Shown: positions 9,273-18,963 of the stretch, piece by piece
How the letters are laid out: each line of letters starts with the position of its first letter
Position numbering within the stretch: position 1 is the stretch's first letter
NCBI RefSeq assembly: GCF_014199525.1
Contig: NZ_JACHNU010000006.1
Coordinates: 1-64,000, forward strand
Reading direction: 5' to 3'
DNA length: 64,000 nucleotides
Origin: Conexibacter arvalis
Lineage (GTDB): Bacteria > Actinomycetota > Thermoleophilia > Solirubrobacterales > Solirubrobacteraceae
Position numbers and translations under genes: made by a program
Notes under the pieces: model-generated
Database searches by the model: none
Seen by the model: only the letters and a program-made list of their open reading frames with translations
Told to the model about the DNA's origin: nothing

Positions 9273-9464
9273 ATGGCCGCACGCACCGTCACGGAGATCC
9301 CCCGCCGCGGCAGCGACCGACGCGAGCGGGCCGCGCTCGGCGTCATCGCCACGTACCTGCACGAGCTGACCGAACACGGCCGGCCGCGTGACGACGACGC
9401 CGAGACGACGGTCGCCGCCGCCGAGCGCGACGACGAGCTGGCCGACTGTCAGCTCGCGCTGTAG
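9273..9464 (+). CDS. Small hypothetical protein (63 aa)
   Basis: I do not recognise this protein. It is charged, with one short helix-like stretch (ALGVIATYLHELTEHGRP) and an acidic second half. A textbook ribosome site AAGGAGGG (9259-9266) sits 6 nt before the ATG, and a promoter and inverted repeat lie upstream, so expression is well supported. Its 3' end overlaps the convergent glpD gene by 16 nt, so the two stop codons lie inside each other's transcripts. Confidence 0.7.
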   Translation: MAARTVTEIPRRGSDRRERAALGVIATYLHELTEHGRPRDDDAETTVAAAERDDELADCQLAL

Positions 9465-11083
9465 GCGCGCGGCCGCAGCAGCTCCGCCTCGGCGCGGAAG
9501 CGGGCGGCCTCGCGCTCGGCGCGCGCGTCGTCCCAGCCAAGGTGGCGGACGGCGATCTCGGCGGCGGCGTCGACCGCGGACAGGCCGGCGTCGGCGCCGA
9601 AGCCGACCATCGTCCGCCGCGCGAGCACGTCGGCGAGCGTCTCCGCCAGCTCGGTCTGGAGCGTGAAGGCGATCTCGGCGCCGATCGCGCCGGTCTCCGC
9701 GTCGAACGGCTCGCGCAGCGCCGGGCGGCCGTTGGCGTGGTCGACGACCTCCGCCGCGCGTGTGCCGTAGATCCGCAGCAGCCGGTCGGCGGTCGCGCGC
9801 GGCAGGCCGCTGGTCGCGTGGAAGCGGTCGCGGAACAGCTCGAATCTGTACGCCGTCCCGCCCGGCAGCGGGATCTGGTGGGTGCGGCACTTGCCGGCCT
9901 TGCGATCGAGCTTCTTGACGACCGCGTCGACGACCTCCTCGGCCAGCTGGCGGTAGGTCGTGATCTTGCCGCCGACGATCGACAGCAGCCCCTCGACCCC
10001 CGGCGCGTGATCGTGGATCACGTGGCTGCGGGTGATCGACGCCTCGTCGCCCTCCGGCGCCGCCGGCAGCGGCCGCACGCCCGCGTAGGTGTAGAGCACC
10101 TTCTCGGGTGACAGCCCCGCCTCGGGGAAGAGCTTGTTCGTCTCCGAGACGAGGTAGGCGACCTCCTCGTCGGTCGCCTCGACGCGGTCGAGGTCGCCTT
10201 CGAAGCGCGTGTCGGTCGTGCCGATCAGGTAGAGGCCGTTCCACGGCACGACGAAGTACGGCCGCCCGTCCTCGACCGCCTCGGCGTAGACCGCCTCCTT
10301 CGGCGCCCCCGGGAACGGCTCCACGACGAGGTGCGATCCCTTCGTGCCGCCGATCATCCGCTGGCCGGCCGGCTCGATCGGCCCGAGCACGCGGTCGACC
10401 CACGGCCCGGCGGCGTTGACGATCACGGCGCCGTGGGCGACGTGGTCGACCTCGTGCAGCTCGTCGTGGAGCGCGACGCCGCTGACGCGCCCGCCCTGAC
10501 CGCGCTGCAGCTCGGTCACGCGCATGTACGGCAGCACGACCGCGCCGAGCCGGCGGGCGTCGAGCGCGTTCTCCAGCGACAGCCGCTCCGGGTACTCGGC
10601 CTGCGCGTCGTAGTAGGCGGCGGCGCCGCGCAGTCTCTCGCGGCGCAGGCCCGGCTCGCGCTGCAGCGCCTCGGCGCGGTTGAGCATCCGGTGGCGCGAC
10701 ATCGACTTGTCGAGCGACAGCGCGTCGTAGGCCATCATGCCCATGCGGATCAGCTTCGTGCCGCGTCTGTGCTCCTCGTAGACGGGCAGCAGGAACGACA
10801 GCGGGTGGACGAGGTGGGGCGCGATGTGCAGCAGCACCTCGCGCTCGCGCAGCGACTCGCGCACGAGCGGCAGCTCGCGGTGCTCCAGGTAGCGCAGGCC
10901 GCCGTGGACCAGCCGCGTCGAGCGGCTGGTCGTGCCGGCCCCGATGTCGTGCTTGTCGACCAGCAGCACCGACAACCCGCGCAGCGAGGCGTCGCGGGCG
11001 ATCCCGGCGCCGTTGATCCCCGCTCCGATCACGATCACGTCGAACGGCCGCTCCAGCGCCGACTGCGGCAGTGGGTTGCGCAT
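9449..11083 (-). CDS. glpD: Aerobic glycerol-3-phosphate dehydrogenase
   Basis: A 544-aa FAD-dependent dehydrogenase that oxidises sn-glycerol-3-phosphate to dihydroxyacetone phosphate at the membrane, feeding electrons to quinone. The FAD-binding GxGxxG motif is at the N-terminus (VIVIGAGINGAGIARDA), with family motifs TSRSTRLVHGGLRYLE and GGKITTYRQLAEE. ATG 11083 is used here; an in-frame GTG at 11101 would add six residues, and neither has a clear ribosome site. It is divergent from glpF by about 57 bp, which suggests shared control with the glycerol operon. Confidence 0.94.
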   Translation of the reverse strand: MRNPLPQSALERPFDVIVIGAGINGAGIARDASLRGLSVLLVDKHDIGAGTTSRSTRLVHGGLRYLEHRELPLVRESLREREVLLHIAPHLVHPLSFLLPVYEEHRRGTKLIRMGMMAYDALSLDKSMSRHRMLNRAEALQREPGLRRERLRGAAAYYDAQAEYPERLSLENALDARRLGAVVLPYMRVTELQRGQGGRVSGVALHDELHEVDHVAHGAVIVNAAGPWVDRVLGPIEPAGQRMIGGTKGSHLVVEPFPGAPKEAVYAEAVEDGRPYFVVPWNGLYLIGTTDTRFEGDLDRVEATDEEVAYLVSETNKLFPEAGLSPEKVLYTYAGVRPLPAAPEGDEASITRSHVIHDHAPGVEGLLSIVGGKITTYRQLAEEVVDAVVKKLDRKAGKCRTHQIPLPGGTAYRFELFRDRFHATSGLPRATADRLLRIYGTRAAEVVDHANGRPALREPFDAETGAIGAEIAFTLQTELAETLADVLARRTMVGFGADAGLSAVDAAAEIAVRHLGWDDARAEREAARFRAEAELLRPRAYSAS

Positions 11084-11140
11084 GGTGTGAACGTTACTCA
11101 CCGGGCTTTCGTCGTTCGCGGTTCGGGGTACGCCGAAGTC

Positions 11141-12174
11141 ATGTCCGCCACACAGCCAGCGCCCAAGCCTGGCGGGACTTCGCTGTTCGGCCCCGATGCA
11201 GCTTGGCGGCGCTCAACACTCGGGGATGCACTCGGCGAGTTCGCCGGGACGTTCATCCTCATCATGTTCGGTGTCGGCTCCGTCGCGATGGCGGTGGCCG
11301 CACTCCCGGAGTCAGGCCGCGGCACGTTCGACACCGCGAGCTGGCTCATCATCGCCTTCGGATGGGGGCTCGGCGTCACCTTCGGCGTGTACGCGGCCGG
11401 TGGCATCACCGGCGCCCACATCAACCCGGCTGTAACCCTCGCGCTCGCGACCTGGCGCGGCTTCCCATGGAGGAAGGTGCCGTCCTACATCGTGGCGCAG
11501 GTCGCCGGCGCGTTCGTCGCGGCGATACTCCTCTACCAGGTGTACGGCGCCTCGATCGATTCGCTCGAACGGGCGAGAGACATCACCCGCGGCACGCCGG
11601 ACTCGCTCACGACCTACTCGATCTTCGCGACCTTCCCGGCCGCCTACTTCGGCAACTGGTGGGGCCCGTTCCTCGACGAGGTCGTCGGCACAGCGATCCT
11701 CGTGTTCGCGATCTTCTCGCTGATCGACAACATGAACCAGCCGCCGAAGTCGAACCTCGCGCCGCTGATCGTCGGCTTCATCGTCGTCGCGATCGGCCTC
11801 TCGTTCGGCGCGAACTCCGGGTACGCGATCAACCCGGCGCGTGACCTCGGACCGCGGCTGGTCACGTGGATCTACGGCTGGAAGGAGATCGCCGTCCCAG
11901 GCGACTACGGCAATGTCAACAGCTACATGTGGATCCCGATCGTCGGTCCCTTCGTCGGCGGGGTGATCGGCGGTGTGCTCTACGACTTCTTCCTCGGCAA
12001 CGTGCTGAAGGCGCGCGGCGTCCAGCCCGATGTCGGCGTGGAGGAGGAGGGTGTGACCGAGGTCGAGGTCGACGAGCGCGGCGCGCGCGCCGGCTACGCC
12101 GGCGACATCCCGCCCGGCCGCACCGTCCGCGACCGCGATGTCGGCAGCGACGTCCCGCCGCCACGGGGCGCGCC

Positions 12175-12178
<4 letters not shown>
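11141..12178 (+). CDS. glpF: Glycerol uptake facilitator (aquaglyceroporin)
   Basis: A 345-aa MIP-family channel with six hydrophobic segments and both pore boxes: NPA in AHINPAVT and NPAR in AINPARD; the Asp after the second box is typical of glycerol-conducting members. The C-terminus carries an extra acidic, then basic, cytoplasmic tail of about 60 residues. It opens the operon glpF-dhaK-dhaL-glpK-dhaM, and its TGA overlaps the dhaK ATG. Codon use is somewhat less GC-extreme than its neighbours. Frame is open far upstream, but family similarity begins at MSATQ. Confidence 0.93.
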
Positions 12179-13176
<998 letters not shown>

Positions 13177-13197
13177 GGAGCCCGACGAGGAGCGTGC

Positions 13198-13830
13198 ATG
13201 GGAGTACCTGACTGGATGCGGATGACCGCCGCCGTGCTCGAGCGCGACCGCGATCGCCTGAACCGGCTCGACGCCGACATCGGCGACGGCGACCACGGCG
13301 CCAACATGGCGCGCGGCTTCGCGGCGGTCGTCGCGAGAATGGACGGCGCGCCGGAGGACCATCCCGCGACCGAGCTGAGAGCGGTCGGCATGACGCTGCT
13401 GTCGACGGTCGGCGGCGCGGCCGGGCCGCTCTACGGCTCGTTCTTCATCGGGATGGCGACGGCGCTGAGAGAGGCCGGGCCCGAGCCGGAGCTGGGCGCG
13501 CCCGAGTGGGCGGCGGCACTGTCGGCCGCCGTCGCGGGCGTGCAGCGGCGCGGCAGAGCCGAGCCCGGCGACAAGACGATGGTCGACGCGCTCGTGCCCG
13601 CGCGCGAGGCGCTCGACGCGGCGGCTGCCGACGGCGCGTCGCTGGCCGACGGTCTGCGAGCCGCCGCGGAGGCGGCCGAGCGGGGTGCGCTGGAGACGAT
13701 CCCGCTGGTCGCCAGAAAGGGGCGCGCCAGCTACCTTGGCGAGCGGAGCGCCGGACACCTGGACCCCGGCGCGGCCTCCTCAGCGTTGCTGCTGCGTGCC
13801 GCCGCGGAGGCATGGGGCGAGACGAGATGA
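13198..13830 (+). CDS. dhaL: Dihydroxyacetone kinase subunit DhaL
   Basis: A 210-aa ADP-binding subunit; the bound ADP is rephosphorylated by DhaM and passed to DhaK-bound substrate. The Mg/ADP site is seen in DADIGDGDHGANM (acidic triad and His) and the loop GGAAGPLYGSFF, with GDKTMVDAL further on. Ribosome site GAGGAG precedes ATG 13198. AGA arginine codons are frequent. Confidence 0.96.
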   Translation: MGVPDWMRMTAAVLERDRDRLNRLDADIGDGDHGANMARGFAAVVARMDGAPEDHPATELRAVGMTLLSTVGGAAGPLYGSFFIGMATALREAGPEPELGAPEWAAALSAAVAGVQRRGRAEPGDKTMVDALVPAREALDAAAADGASLADGLRAAAEAAERGALETIPLVARKGRASYLGERSAGHLDPGAASSALLLRAAAEAWGETR

Positions 13831-13839
13831 GGAGATCAG

Positions 13840-15345
13840 ATGGCTGAGTACGTCGGTGCGATCGACCAGGGAACCTCGAGCTCCCGCTTCATCATCTTCG
13901 ACACGGACGGCAACATCGTCGGCGTCGGCCAACGCGAGCACAGACAGATCCACCCGAGAGCCGGCTGGGTCGAGCACGACCCGGACGAGATCCGCCAGCG
14001 GATCAGAGAGGTGATCGCCGAGGCGCTCGGCAGATCGGACGTGAGGCCGCGTGAGATCAAGGCGATCGGCATCACCAACCAGCGCGAGACGACCGTGCTG
14101 TGGGACAAGAACACCGGCAAACCGGTCTACAACGCGATCGTCTGGCAGGACACGCGCACCTCCGGGATCGTCGCCGAGCTGGCGAGAGACGGCGGCCCCG
14201 ACCGCCTGCGCGAGATCTGCGGCCTGCCGCTGTCGACCTACTTCTCCGGCCCGAAGGCGAAGTGGATCCTCGACAACGTCGAGGGCGTGCGGGAGAAGGC
14301 CGAGGCCGGCGACGTGCTGTTCGGGACGATGGACACGTACGTGATCTGGAACCTGACCGGCGGCACGGAGGGCGGCGTCCACGTCACCGACGTGACCAAC
14401 GCCTCGCGCACGATGCTGATGGACCTGAGAACGCTCGACTGGTCCGACGAGGCGCTGTCGGTGATGGGGCTGCCGAGGGCGATGCTGCCGGAGATCCGCT
14501 CCTCCTCGGAGGTCTACGGCGAGACGAAGCGCAGCGTGCTCGACGACGTGCCGATCTCCGGCGTGCTCGGCGACCAGCAGGCGGCGCTGTTCGGGCAGGC
14601 CTGCTTCGAGCCGGGGACGGCGAAGAACACCTACGGCACCGGATCGTTCCTGCTCGTCAACACCGGCAACGAGCCGGTCCCCTCCGAGAAGCTGCTGACG
14701 ACCGTCGGCTACAAGATCGGCGACCAGGACGCGGTCTACGCGCTGGAGGGCTCGATCGCCGTGACCGGCGCGGGCGTGCAATGGCTGCGCGACCAGCTCG
14801 GGATCATCAGAACGGCGCCGGAGTCGGAGGGCCTGGCGGCGCAGGTCGAGGACACCGGCGACGTCTACTTCGTGCCGGCCTTCTCGGGCCTGTTCGCGCC
14901 GTACTGGAGAGACGACGCGCGCGGCGTGCTCGTCGGTCTGACCGCATACACGAACAAGGCCCACATCACGCGCGCGGTGCTGGAGTCGACGGCGTGGCAG
15001 AGCCGCGAGGTCGTCGACGCCGCCAACGAGGCGAGCGAGGCGCCGTTCAAGGAGCTGAAGGTCGACGGCGGCATGGTCGCCAACGAGCTGCTGATGCAGT
15101 TCCAGGCCGACGTGCTCGGCGTCCCGACGATCCGCCCGACCGTCTCGGAGACGACCGCGCTCGGCGCCGCCTACGCGGCCGGGATCGCGGTCGGCGTCTG
15201 GAGAGGAACCGACGACGTGACGCGCAACTGGGGCGAGGACAAGCGCTGGGAGCCGAACATGGACTCGGGCGAGGTCGAGCAGCGCTACGCGCGGTGGAGA
15301 GAGGCGGTCCAGCGGACGCTCGGCTGGGCGAGGGACGGCGACTGA
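13840..15345 (+). CDS. glpK: Glycerol kinase
   Basis: A 501-aa FGGY-family kinase making sn-glycerol-3-phosphate from glycerol and ATP. The N-terminal phosphate loop [14 protein letters not shown] and the motif [11 protein letters not shown] are clear, as is the C-terminal adenosine-site region ([19 protein letters not shown]). It starts 9 nt after dhaL behind GAGGAG. With glpF upstream and glpD divergent it completes the phosphorylating glycerol route. AGA codons are common (for example in positions 13950-13990 and 15200-15300). Confidence 0.97.
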   Translation: MAEYVGAIDQGTSSSRFIIFDTDGNIVGVGQREHRQIHPRAGWVEHDPDEIRQRIREVIAEALGRSDVRPREIKAIGITNQRETTVLWDKNTGKPVYNAIVWQDTRTSGIVAELARDGGPDRLREICGLPLSTYFSGPKAKWILDNVEGVREKAEAGDVLFGTMDTYVIWNLTGGTEGGVHVTDVTNASRTMLMDLRTLDWSDEALSVMGLPRAMLPEIRSSSEVYGETKRSVLDDVPISGVLGDQQAALFGQACFEPGTAKNTYGTGSFLLVNTGNEPVPSEKLLTTVGYKIGDQDAVYALEGSIAVTGAGVQWLRDQLGIIRTAPESEGLAAQVEDTGDVYFVPAFSGLFAPYWRDDARGVLVGLTAYTNKAHITRAVLESTAWQSREVVDAANEASEAPFKELKVDGGMVANELLMQFQADVLGVPTIRPTVSETTALGAAYAAGIAVGVWRGTDDVTRNWGEDKRWEPNMDSGEVEQRYARWREAVQRTLGWARDGD

Positions 15346-15438
15346 CGGCGGGCCGGGCCGGCCGGCTGCTGCGCACGGCGGTCGCGATGGGCGACGAGCG
15401 GGCGAGGAGCGGCACGCGGCGGGAGCGGCGGTGAGCTG

Positions 15439-18400
15439 ATGGTCGGCATCGTCGTCGTCTCCCACTCCGCGCGGCTGGCCGAGGGCGTCGTCGAGCTGGC
15501 ACGCGAGATGGCCGCCGACGTGCGGTTGGAGCCGGCCGGCGGGCTGGAGCCGCCGTCCGCGGGCGAGCCGGCGCCGCTCGGCACCGATGCGGCGCGGGTG
15601 ATGGCGGCCGTCGAGGCTGCCGACGACGGCTCCGGCGACGGCGTCGTCGTGCTGATGGACCTCGGCTCGGCGGTCCTCAGCGCCGAGATGGCGGTCGAGC
15701 TGCTGGAGCCCGAGGCCGGCGAGCGGGTCCGCCTCTGCCCCGCGCCGCTCGCCGAGGGCGCCGTCGCCGCCGCGGTCTCCGCCCAGGCCGGCGGATCGGC
15801 CGACGACGTCTGCGCCGAGGCCTCCGCCGGGCTGGCCGGAAAACAGTCCCACCTTGGCGCTCCCGAGCCCGCCGACGGGGAGCTGCGTCAATCTGCCTAC
15901 CGCAGCGGTAGGCAGATTGACGCAGATCGCGGCGCGGCGCTGGATGAGCGGTTCGCCGTGACCGTCTCGCAGGGGCTGCACGCGCGACCGGCTGCGCAGT
16001 TCGTGCGCGCCGCCGCGGCGGCCGATGCGCAGATCGAGGTGGAGAACGCGACGACCGGCGCCGGCCCCGCCCCCGCCACCTCGCTCAACGGCATCGCCAC
16101 CCTCGGCGTCCGCGAGGGCCACGAGATCGTCGTCCGCGCCCACGGCCCCGAGGCGCAACAGGCGATCGACGCGCTCCGCCGCGTCGCGACCGGCGGCGCC
16201 GCGGCGCCCACCGCCCCGGCACCCGGCCCCGCGGCGCCCAAGGCGGGAGCGCCGAGCGGCGGTGCGGGCGAGGGCGCGGCACCCGGAGCCGCGACGTCCG
16301 CCGCCTCGGCACCCGGCCCCGCGGCGCCCGAGGCGGGAGCGCCGAGCGGCGCGCTGGGCGCGCCGTCCTCTCCCCAGCCGCCGTTCGCCGAGGGAGCGCC
16401 ACCCGCCGAGCCGACAGCAGCAACCGGAAGCGGCGAGGCCGAGGGAGCGCCACCCGCCGAGCCGACAGCCGCAACCGGAAGCGGCGAGGCCGAGGGAGCG
16501 CCACCCGCCGAGCCGACAGCCGCGGCCGGGAGCGGCGACGCCGAGGGCGCCGCCCCGCCGCGCGGCCCCGAGCCCGCCACCCTTGGCCGTCACGCCGCCC
16601 CGCCCGCGCGCCCCCTCCCGCCGGGCGCTCCCGCGGGCGCCCTCGCCGGGATCCCTTCCTCGCCCGGGATCGCGATCGCGCCGCTGCGGCGGCTCGGCGC
16701 CGCGGGGCCGGCGGAGGCCGAGCCGCCGATCGCGGAGGAGCCTGCGGGCGGCCCCGACGAGGAGTGGGCGGCGCTCGAGCGGGCGCGCTCGGCCGTCCGC
16801 GCCGACGTCGAGGCGCGCCGCGAGCGGCTCGCCGCGCAGGTCGGCGCCGAGGAGGCCGAGATCCTCGACGCGCTCGCGCTGATGCTCGACGACGACGCGC
16901 TGCTCGGCCCGGCGCGAGCTGCCATCGACGAGCGATCGGCGAGCGCCGCCCGCGCCTGGGCCGACGCCGTCGAGGCGGTCGCCGCCCGCTACCGCGCGCT
17001 GGAGGACCCGTACCAGCGCGAGCGCGCCGGCGACCTCGCAGACCTCGGCCGCCGCGTCCTCGCCGCGCTCGCCCGCGAGCGGGCCGGCGGCGGCCAGGGC
17101 TCCGGCGCGACCGGCGGCGCAGCCGGCGCAAGCGGCACGGGCGGCCCCGCCGGCGGCGCAGCCGGCGCAAGCGGCACGGGCGGCCCCGCCAGCGGCGCAG
17201 CCGGCGCCAGCGGCGCAGCCGGCGCAAGCGGCACGGGCGGCCCCGCCGGCGGCGCAGCCGGCGCAAGCGGCGCAGCCGGCGCAAGCGGCACGGGCGGACC
17301 CGCCAGCGCGGCGTCCGGCGCCAGCGACGCAGCCGCCGCCGGCGACCGCCCCGGCCCCGCCATCCTCCTCGCGCGCGAGCTGACGCCGCTCGACGCGGCG
17401 GCGATCGATCCGGCGGAGGTGAAGGGGATCGCGACGGCGCTCGGCGGGCCGACCTCGCACGGCGCGATCCTCGCGCGTGCGCTCGGGGTACCGGCGGTCG
17501 TCGGGGTCGGCGAGCCGCTGCTCGACCTTCCCGACGGCTCGCGCGCGATCCTCGACGGCGCCGCCGGGCTGCTCGTGCCGGACCCGGCGCCCGAGCTCGA
17601 GCGCGCCTACCGCGAGCGCGCCGCGCGCGAGGCGGCCGCCGCCGAGCAGGCCCGCGCCGCCGCCGACCAGCCGGCGTTCACGCGCGACGAGACGCGGATC
17701 GAGGTCGCCGCCAACGCCGCCGACGCCGACGACGCGGCCGCCGCGGTCGCGGCCGGCGCCGACGGCATCGGGCTGCTGCGGACCGAGTTCGCCTTCCTCG
17801 GCCGCCCCGCGATGCCCGACGAGGACGAGCAGACGGCGCTGTACGAGGCCGCCGCGACCGCCCTTGGAGGCCGACCGCTGGTGATCCGCACGCTCGACGC
17901 CGGCGCCGACAAGCCGCTCCCCTACCTGGCGATGCCCGCGGAGGAGAACCCCTTCCTCGGCGTCCGCGGCCTGCGCCTCGGCCTCGCCCGGCGGGAGCTG
18001 CTGCGCACGCAGCTGCGCGCGATCGTGCGCACGGCGACGGCGCACGAGAACATCAAGGTGATGTTCCCGATGGTCGCGACCGTCGACGAGGTGCGCACCG
18101 CGCGCAGGATGGTCGACGAGGCATGCGCCCACGTCGGCGGCACCCCGCGCGACGGCTTCGAGGTCGGGATCATGGTCGAGGTGCCGGCGGCGGCGCTGCT
18201 GTCGGTCCAGCTCGCCCACGTCGTCGACTTCTTCTCGCTCGGGACCAACGACCTGACGCAGTACACGCTCGCCGCCGAGCGCGGCAACGCGGCGCTCGCG
18301 CAGCTCGCCGACGGCCTCCACCCCGCGCTCCTGCGGCTCGTCCACGAGGTCTGCCACGCCGCCCGCGCCAACGGCCGCTGGGTCGGCGTCTGCGGCGAGC

Positions 18401-18615
18401 TGGCCGCCGACCCGGTCGCCGTCCCGCTGCTGGTCGGCCTCGGCGTGCGCGAGCTGAGCGTCGCCGCGCCGTCGGTCGCGGCCGTCAAGGCGGCGGTGCG
18501 GCAGCTCGACCTCGAGGACGCCGCGGCGCTCGCCCACGCGGCGCTGGCGGCCGACTCGGCCGCCGCCGTGCGCGACCTGGTGGTTTCCGATCGCGACCTG
18601 CCGGGCAACGCCTGA
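15439..18615 (+). CDS. dhaM: DhaM-HPr-enzyme I fusion phosphotransferase
   Basis: A 1058-aa fusion of three phosphorelay modules. Residues 1-130 are DhaM (EIIA-mannose fold, phospho-His9 in VVVSHS). Residues about 170-250 are HPr (His181 in SQGLHARPAAQF). Residues about 395-1058 are enzyme I with phospho-His near 674 (GGPTSHGAILARALG), PEP-site motifs LLRTEFAFLGR and GTNDLTQYTLAAER, and the C-terminal CGE. It should move phosphate from PEP to DhaL-ADP. Unusual parts: a repeat-built Ala/Pro linker (about 251-395), an 80-residue Gly/Ala insertion inside enzyme I (about 552-636), and a 43-bp palindrome coding residues 149-163. Confidence 0.93.
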   Translation: MVGIVVVSHSARLAEGVVELAREMAADVRLEPAGGLEPPSAGEPAPLGTDAARVMAAVEAADDGSGDGVVVLMDLGSAVLSAEMAVELLEPEAGERVRLCPAPLAEGAVAAAVSAQAGGSADDVCAEASAGLAGKQSHLGAPEPADGELRQSAYRSGRQIDADRGAALDERFAVTVSQGLHARPAAQFVRAAAAADAQIEVENATTGAGPAPATSLNGIATLGVREGHEIVVRAHGPEAQQAIDALRRVATGGAAAPTAPAPGPAAPKAGAPSGGAGEGAAPGAATSAASAPGPAAPEAGAPSGALGAPSSPQPPFAEGAPPAEPTAATGSGEAEGAPPAEPTAATGSGEAEGAPPAEPTAAAGSGDAEGAAPPRGPEPATLGRHAAPPARPLPPGAPAGALAGIPSSPGIAIAPLRRLGAAGPAEAEPPIAEEPAGGPDEEWAALERARSAVRADVEARRERLAAQVGAEEAEILDALALMLDDDALLGPARAAIDERSASAARAWADAVEAVAARYRALEDPYQRERAGDLADLGRRVLAALARERAGGGQGSGATGGAAGASGTGGPAGGAAGASGTGGPASGAAGASGAAGASGTGGPAGGAAGASGAAGASGTGGPASAASGASDAAAAGDRPGPAILLARELTPLDAAAIDPAEVKGIATALGGPTSHGAILARALGVPAVVGVGEPLLDLPDGSRAILDGAAGLLVPDPAPELERAYRERAAREAAAAEQARAAADQPAFTRDETRIEVAANAADADDAAAAVAAGADGIGLLRTEFAFLGRPAMPDEDEQTALYEAAATALGGRPLVIRTLDAGADKPLPYLAMPAEENPFLGVRGLRLGLARRELLRTQLRAIVRTATAHENIKVMFPMVATVDEVRTARRMVDEACAHVGGTPRDGFEVGIMVEVPAAALLSVQLAHVVDFFSLGTNDLTQYTLAAERGNAALAQLADGLHPALLRLVHEVCHAARANGRWVGVCGELAADPVAVPLLVGLGVRELSVAAPSVAAVKAAVRQLDLEDAAALAHAALAADSAAAVRDLVVSDRDLPGNA
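15883..15925. repeat. 43-bp perfect palindrome inside dhaM
   Basis: Left arm 15883-15903 and right arm 15905-15925 are exact reverse complements (21 bp) around one A. Local composition is lower in GC than the surrounding gene. It is read in frame in the DhaM-HPr linker (residues 149-163), like a palindromic mobile repeat that landed without breaking the frame. Confidence 0.9.
16390..16542 (+). repeat. 51-bp tandem repeat, 3 copies, in dhaM linker
   Basis: Units at 16390-16440, 16441-16491 and 16492-16542 code for EGAPPAEPTAATGSGEA with few changes. They lengthen the flexible linker between HPr and enzyme I. A second pair of longer similar segments lies at about 16219-16260 and 16312-16353. 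Confidence 0.9.
17113..17310 (+). repeat. 39-bp tandem repeats inside enzyme I part of dhaM
   Basis: Units beginning at 17113 and 17152 are identical 39-mers coding GGAAGASGTGGPA. Further copies to about 17310 carry an 18-bp internal duplication (SGAAGA). The repeats form a Gly/Ala/Ser-rich insertion between the helical HPr-binding part and the phospho-His part of enzyme I. Confidence 0.88.
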
Positions 18616-18643
18616 GGACGCCAACGACCGGAAGGAGCACCCT

Positions 18644-18937
18644 GTGCTCACCATCACCGAGACCGCGGCCGAGGCGATCCGAGGCATCGTCGCAGCGCCA
18701 GAGATCCCCGACGGAGCCGGCATCCGCATCGCGACCAAGCCGGGCGCGGAGCAGAGCGGCATGCTGGAGGTCAGCGTCGCCGACGTGCCAGCGGAGTCCG
18801 ACCAGGTGCTCGACGAGCACGGCGCGCGCGTCTTCGTCGACGAGCATGCGGTCGCGCTGCTCGACGACAAGCTGCTCGACGCGCAGATCGACGGTCAGCG
18901 CGTCGGCTTCTCAATCGCCGAGCAACCGCCGCTGTAG
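18644..18937 (+). CDS. HesB/IscA-like small protein
   Basis: A 97-aa protein whose start (MLTITETAAEAIRGIV) and length fit the HesB/IscA-like fold. The three cysteines that hold an iron-sulfur cluster in IscA are absent: there is no Cys at all. A true Fe-S carrier role is therefore unlikely; it is better called a HesB-fold protein of unknown role. GTG start at 18644 with AAGGAG 7 nt upstream. It follows dhaM by 28 nt on the same strand and may be co-transcribed. Confidence 0.75.
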   Translation: MLTITETAAEAIRGIVAAPEIPDGAGIRIATKPGAEQSGMLEVSVADVPAESDQVLDEHGARVFVDEHAVALLDDKLLDAQIDGQRVGFSIAEQPPL

Positions 18938-18963
18938 ACGGGCGGACGGCGCCGGCGCGACCG

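Noticed and set aside
11087-11101. Palindromic operator GTGA-N7-TCAC between glpD and glpF
   Set aside because: Only 4-bp arms, and it overlaps a possible glpD start codon; too weak to call.
13780-18870. A 1696-codon open frame on the minus strand
   Set aside because: Antisense shadow of glpK and dhaM, whose domains and active sites are unmistakable.
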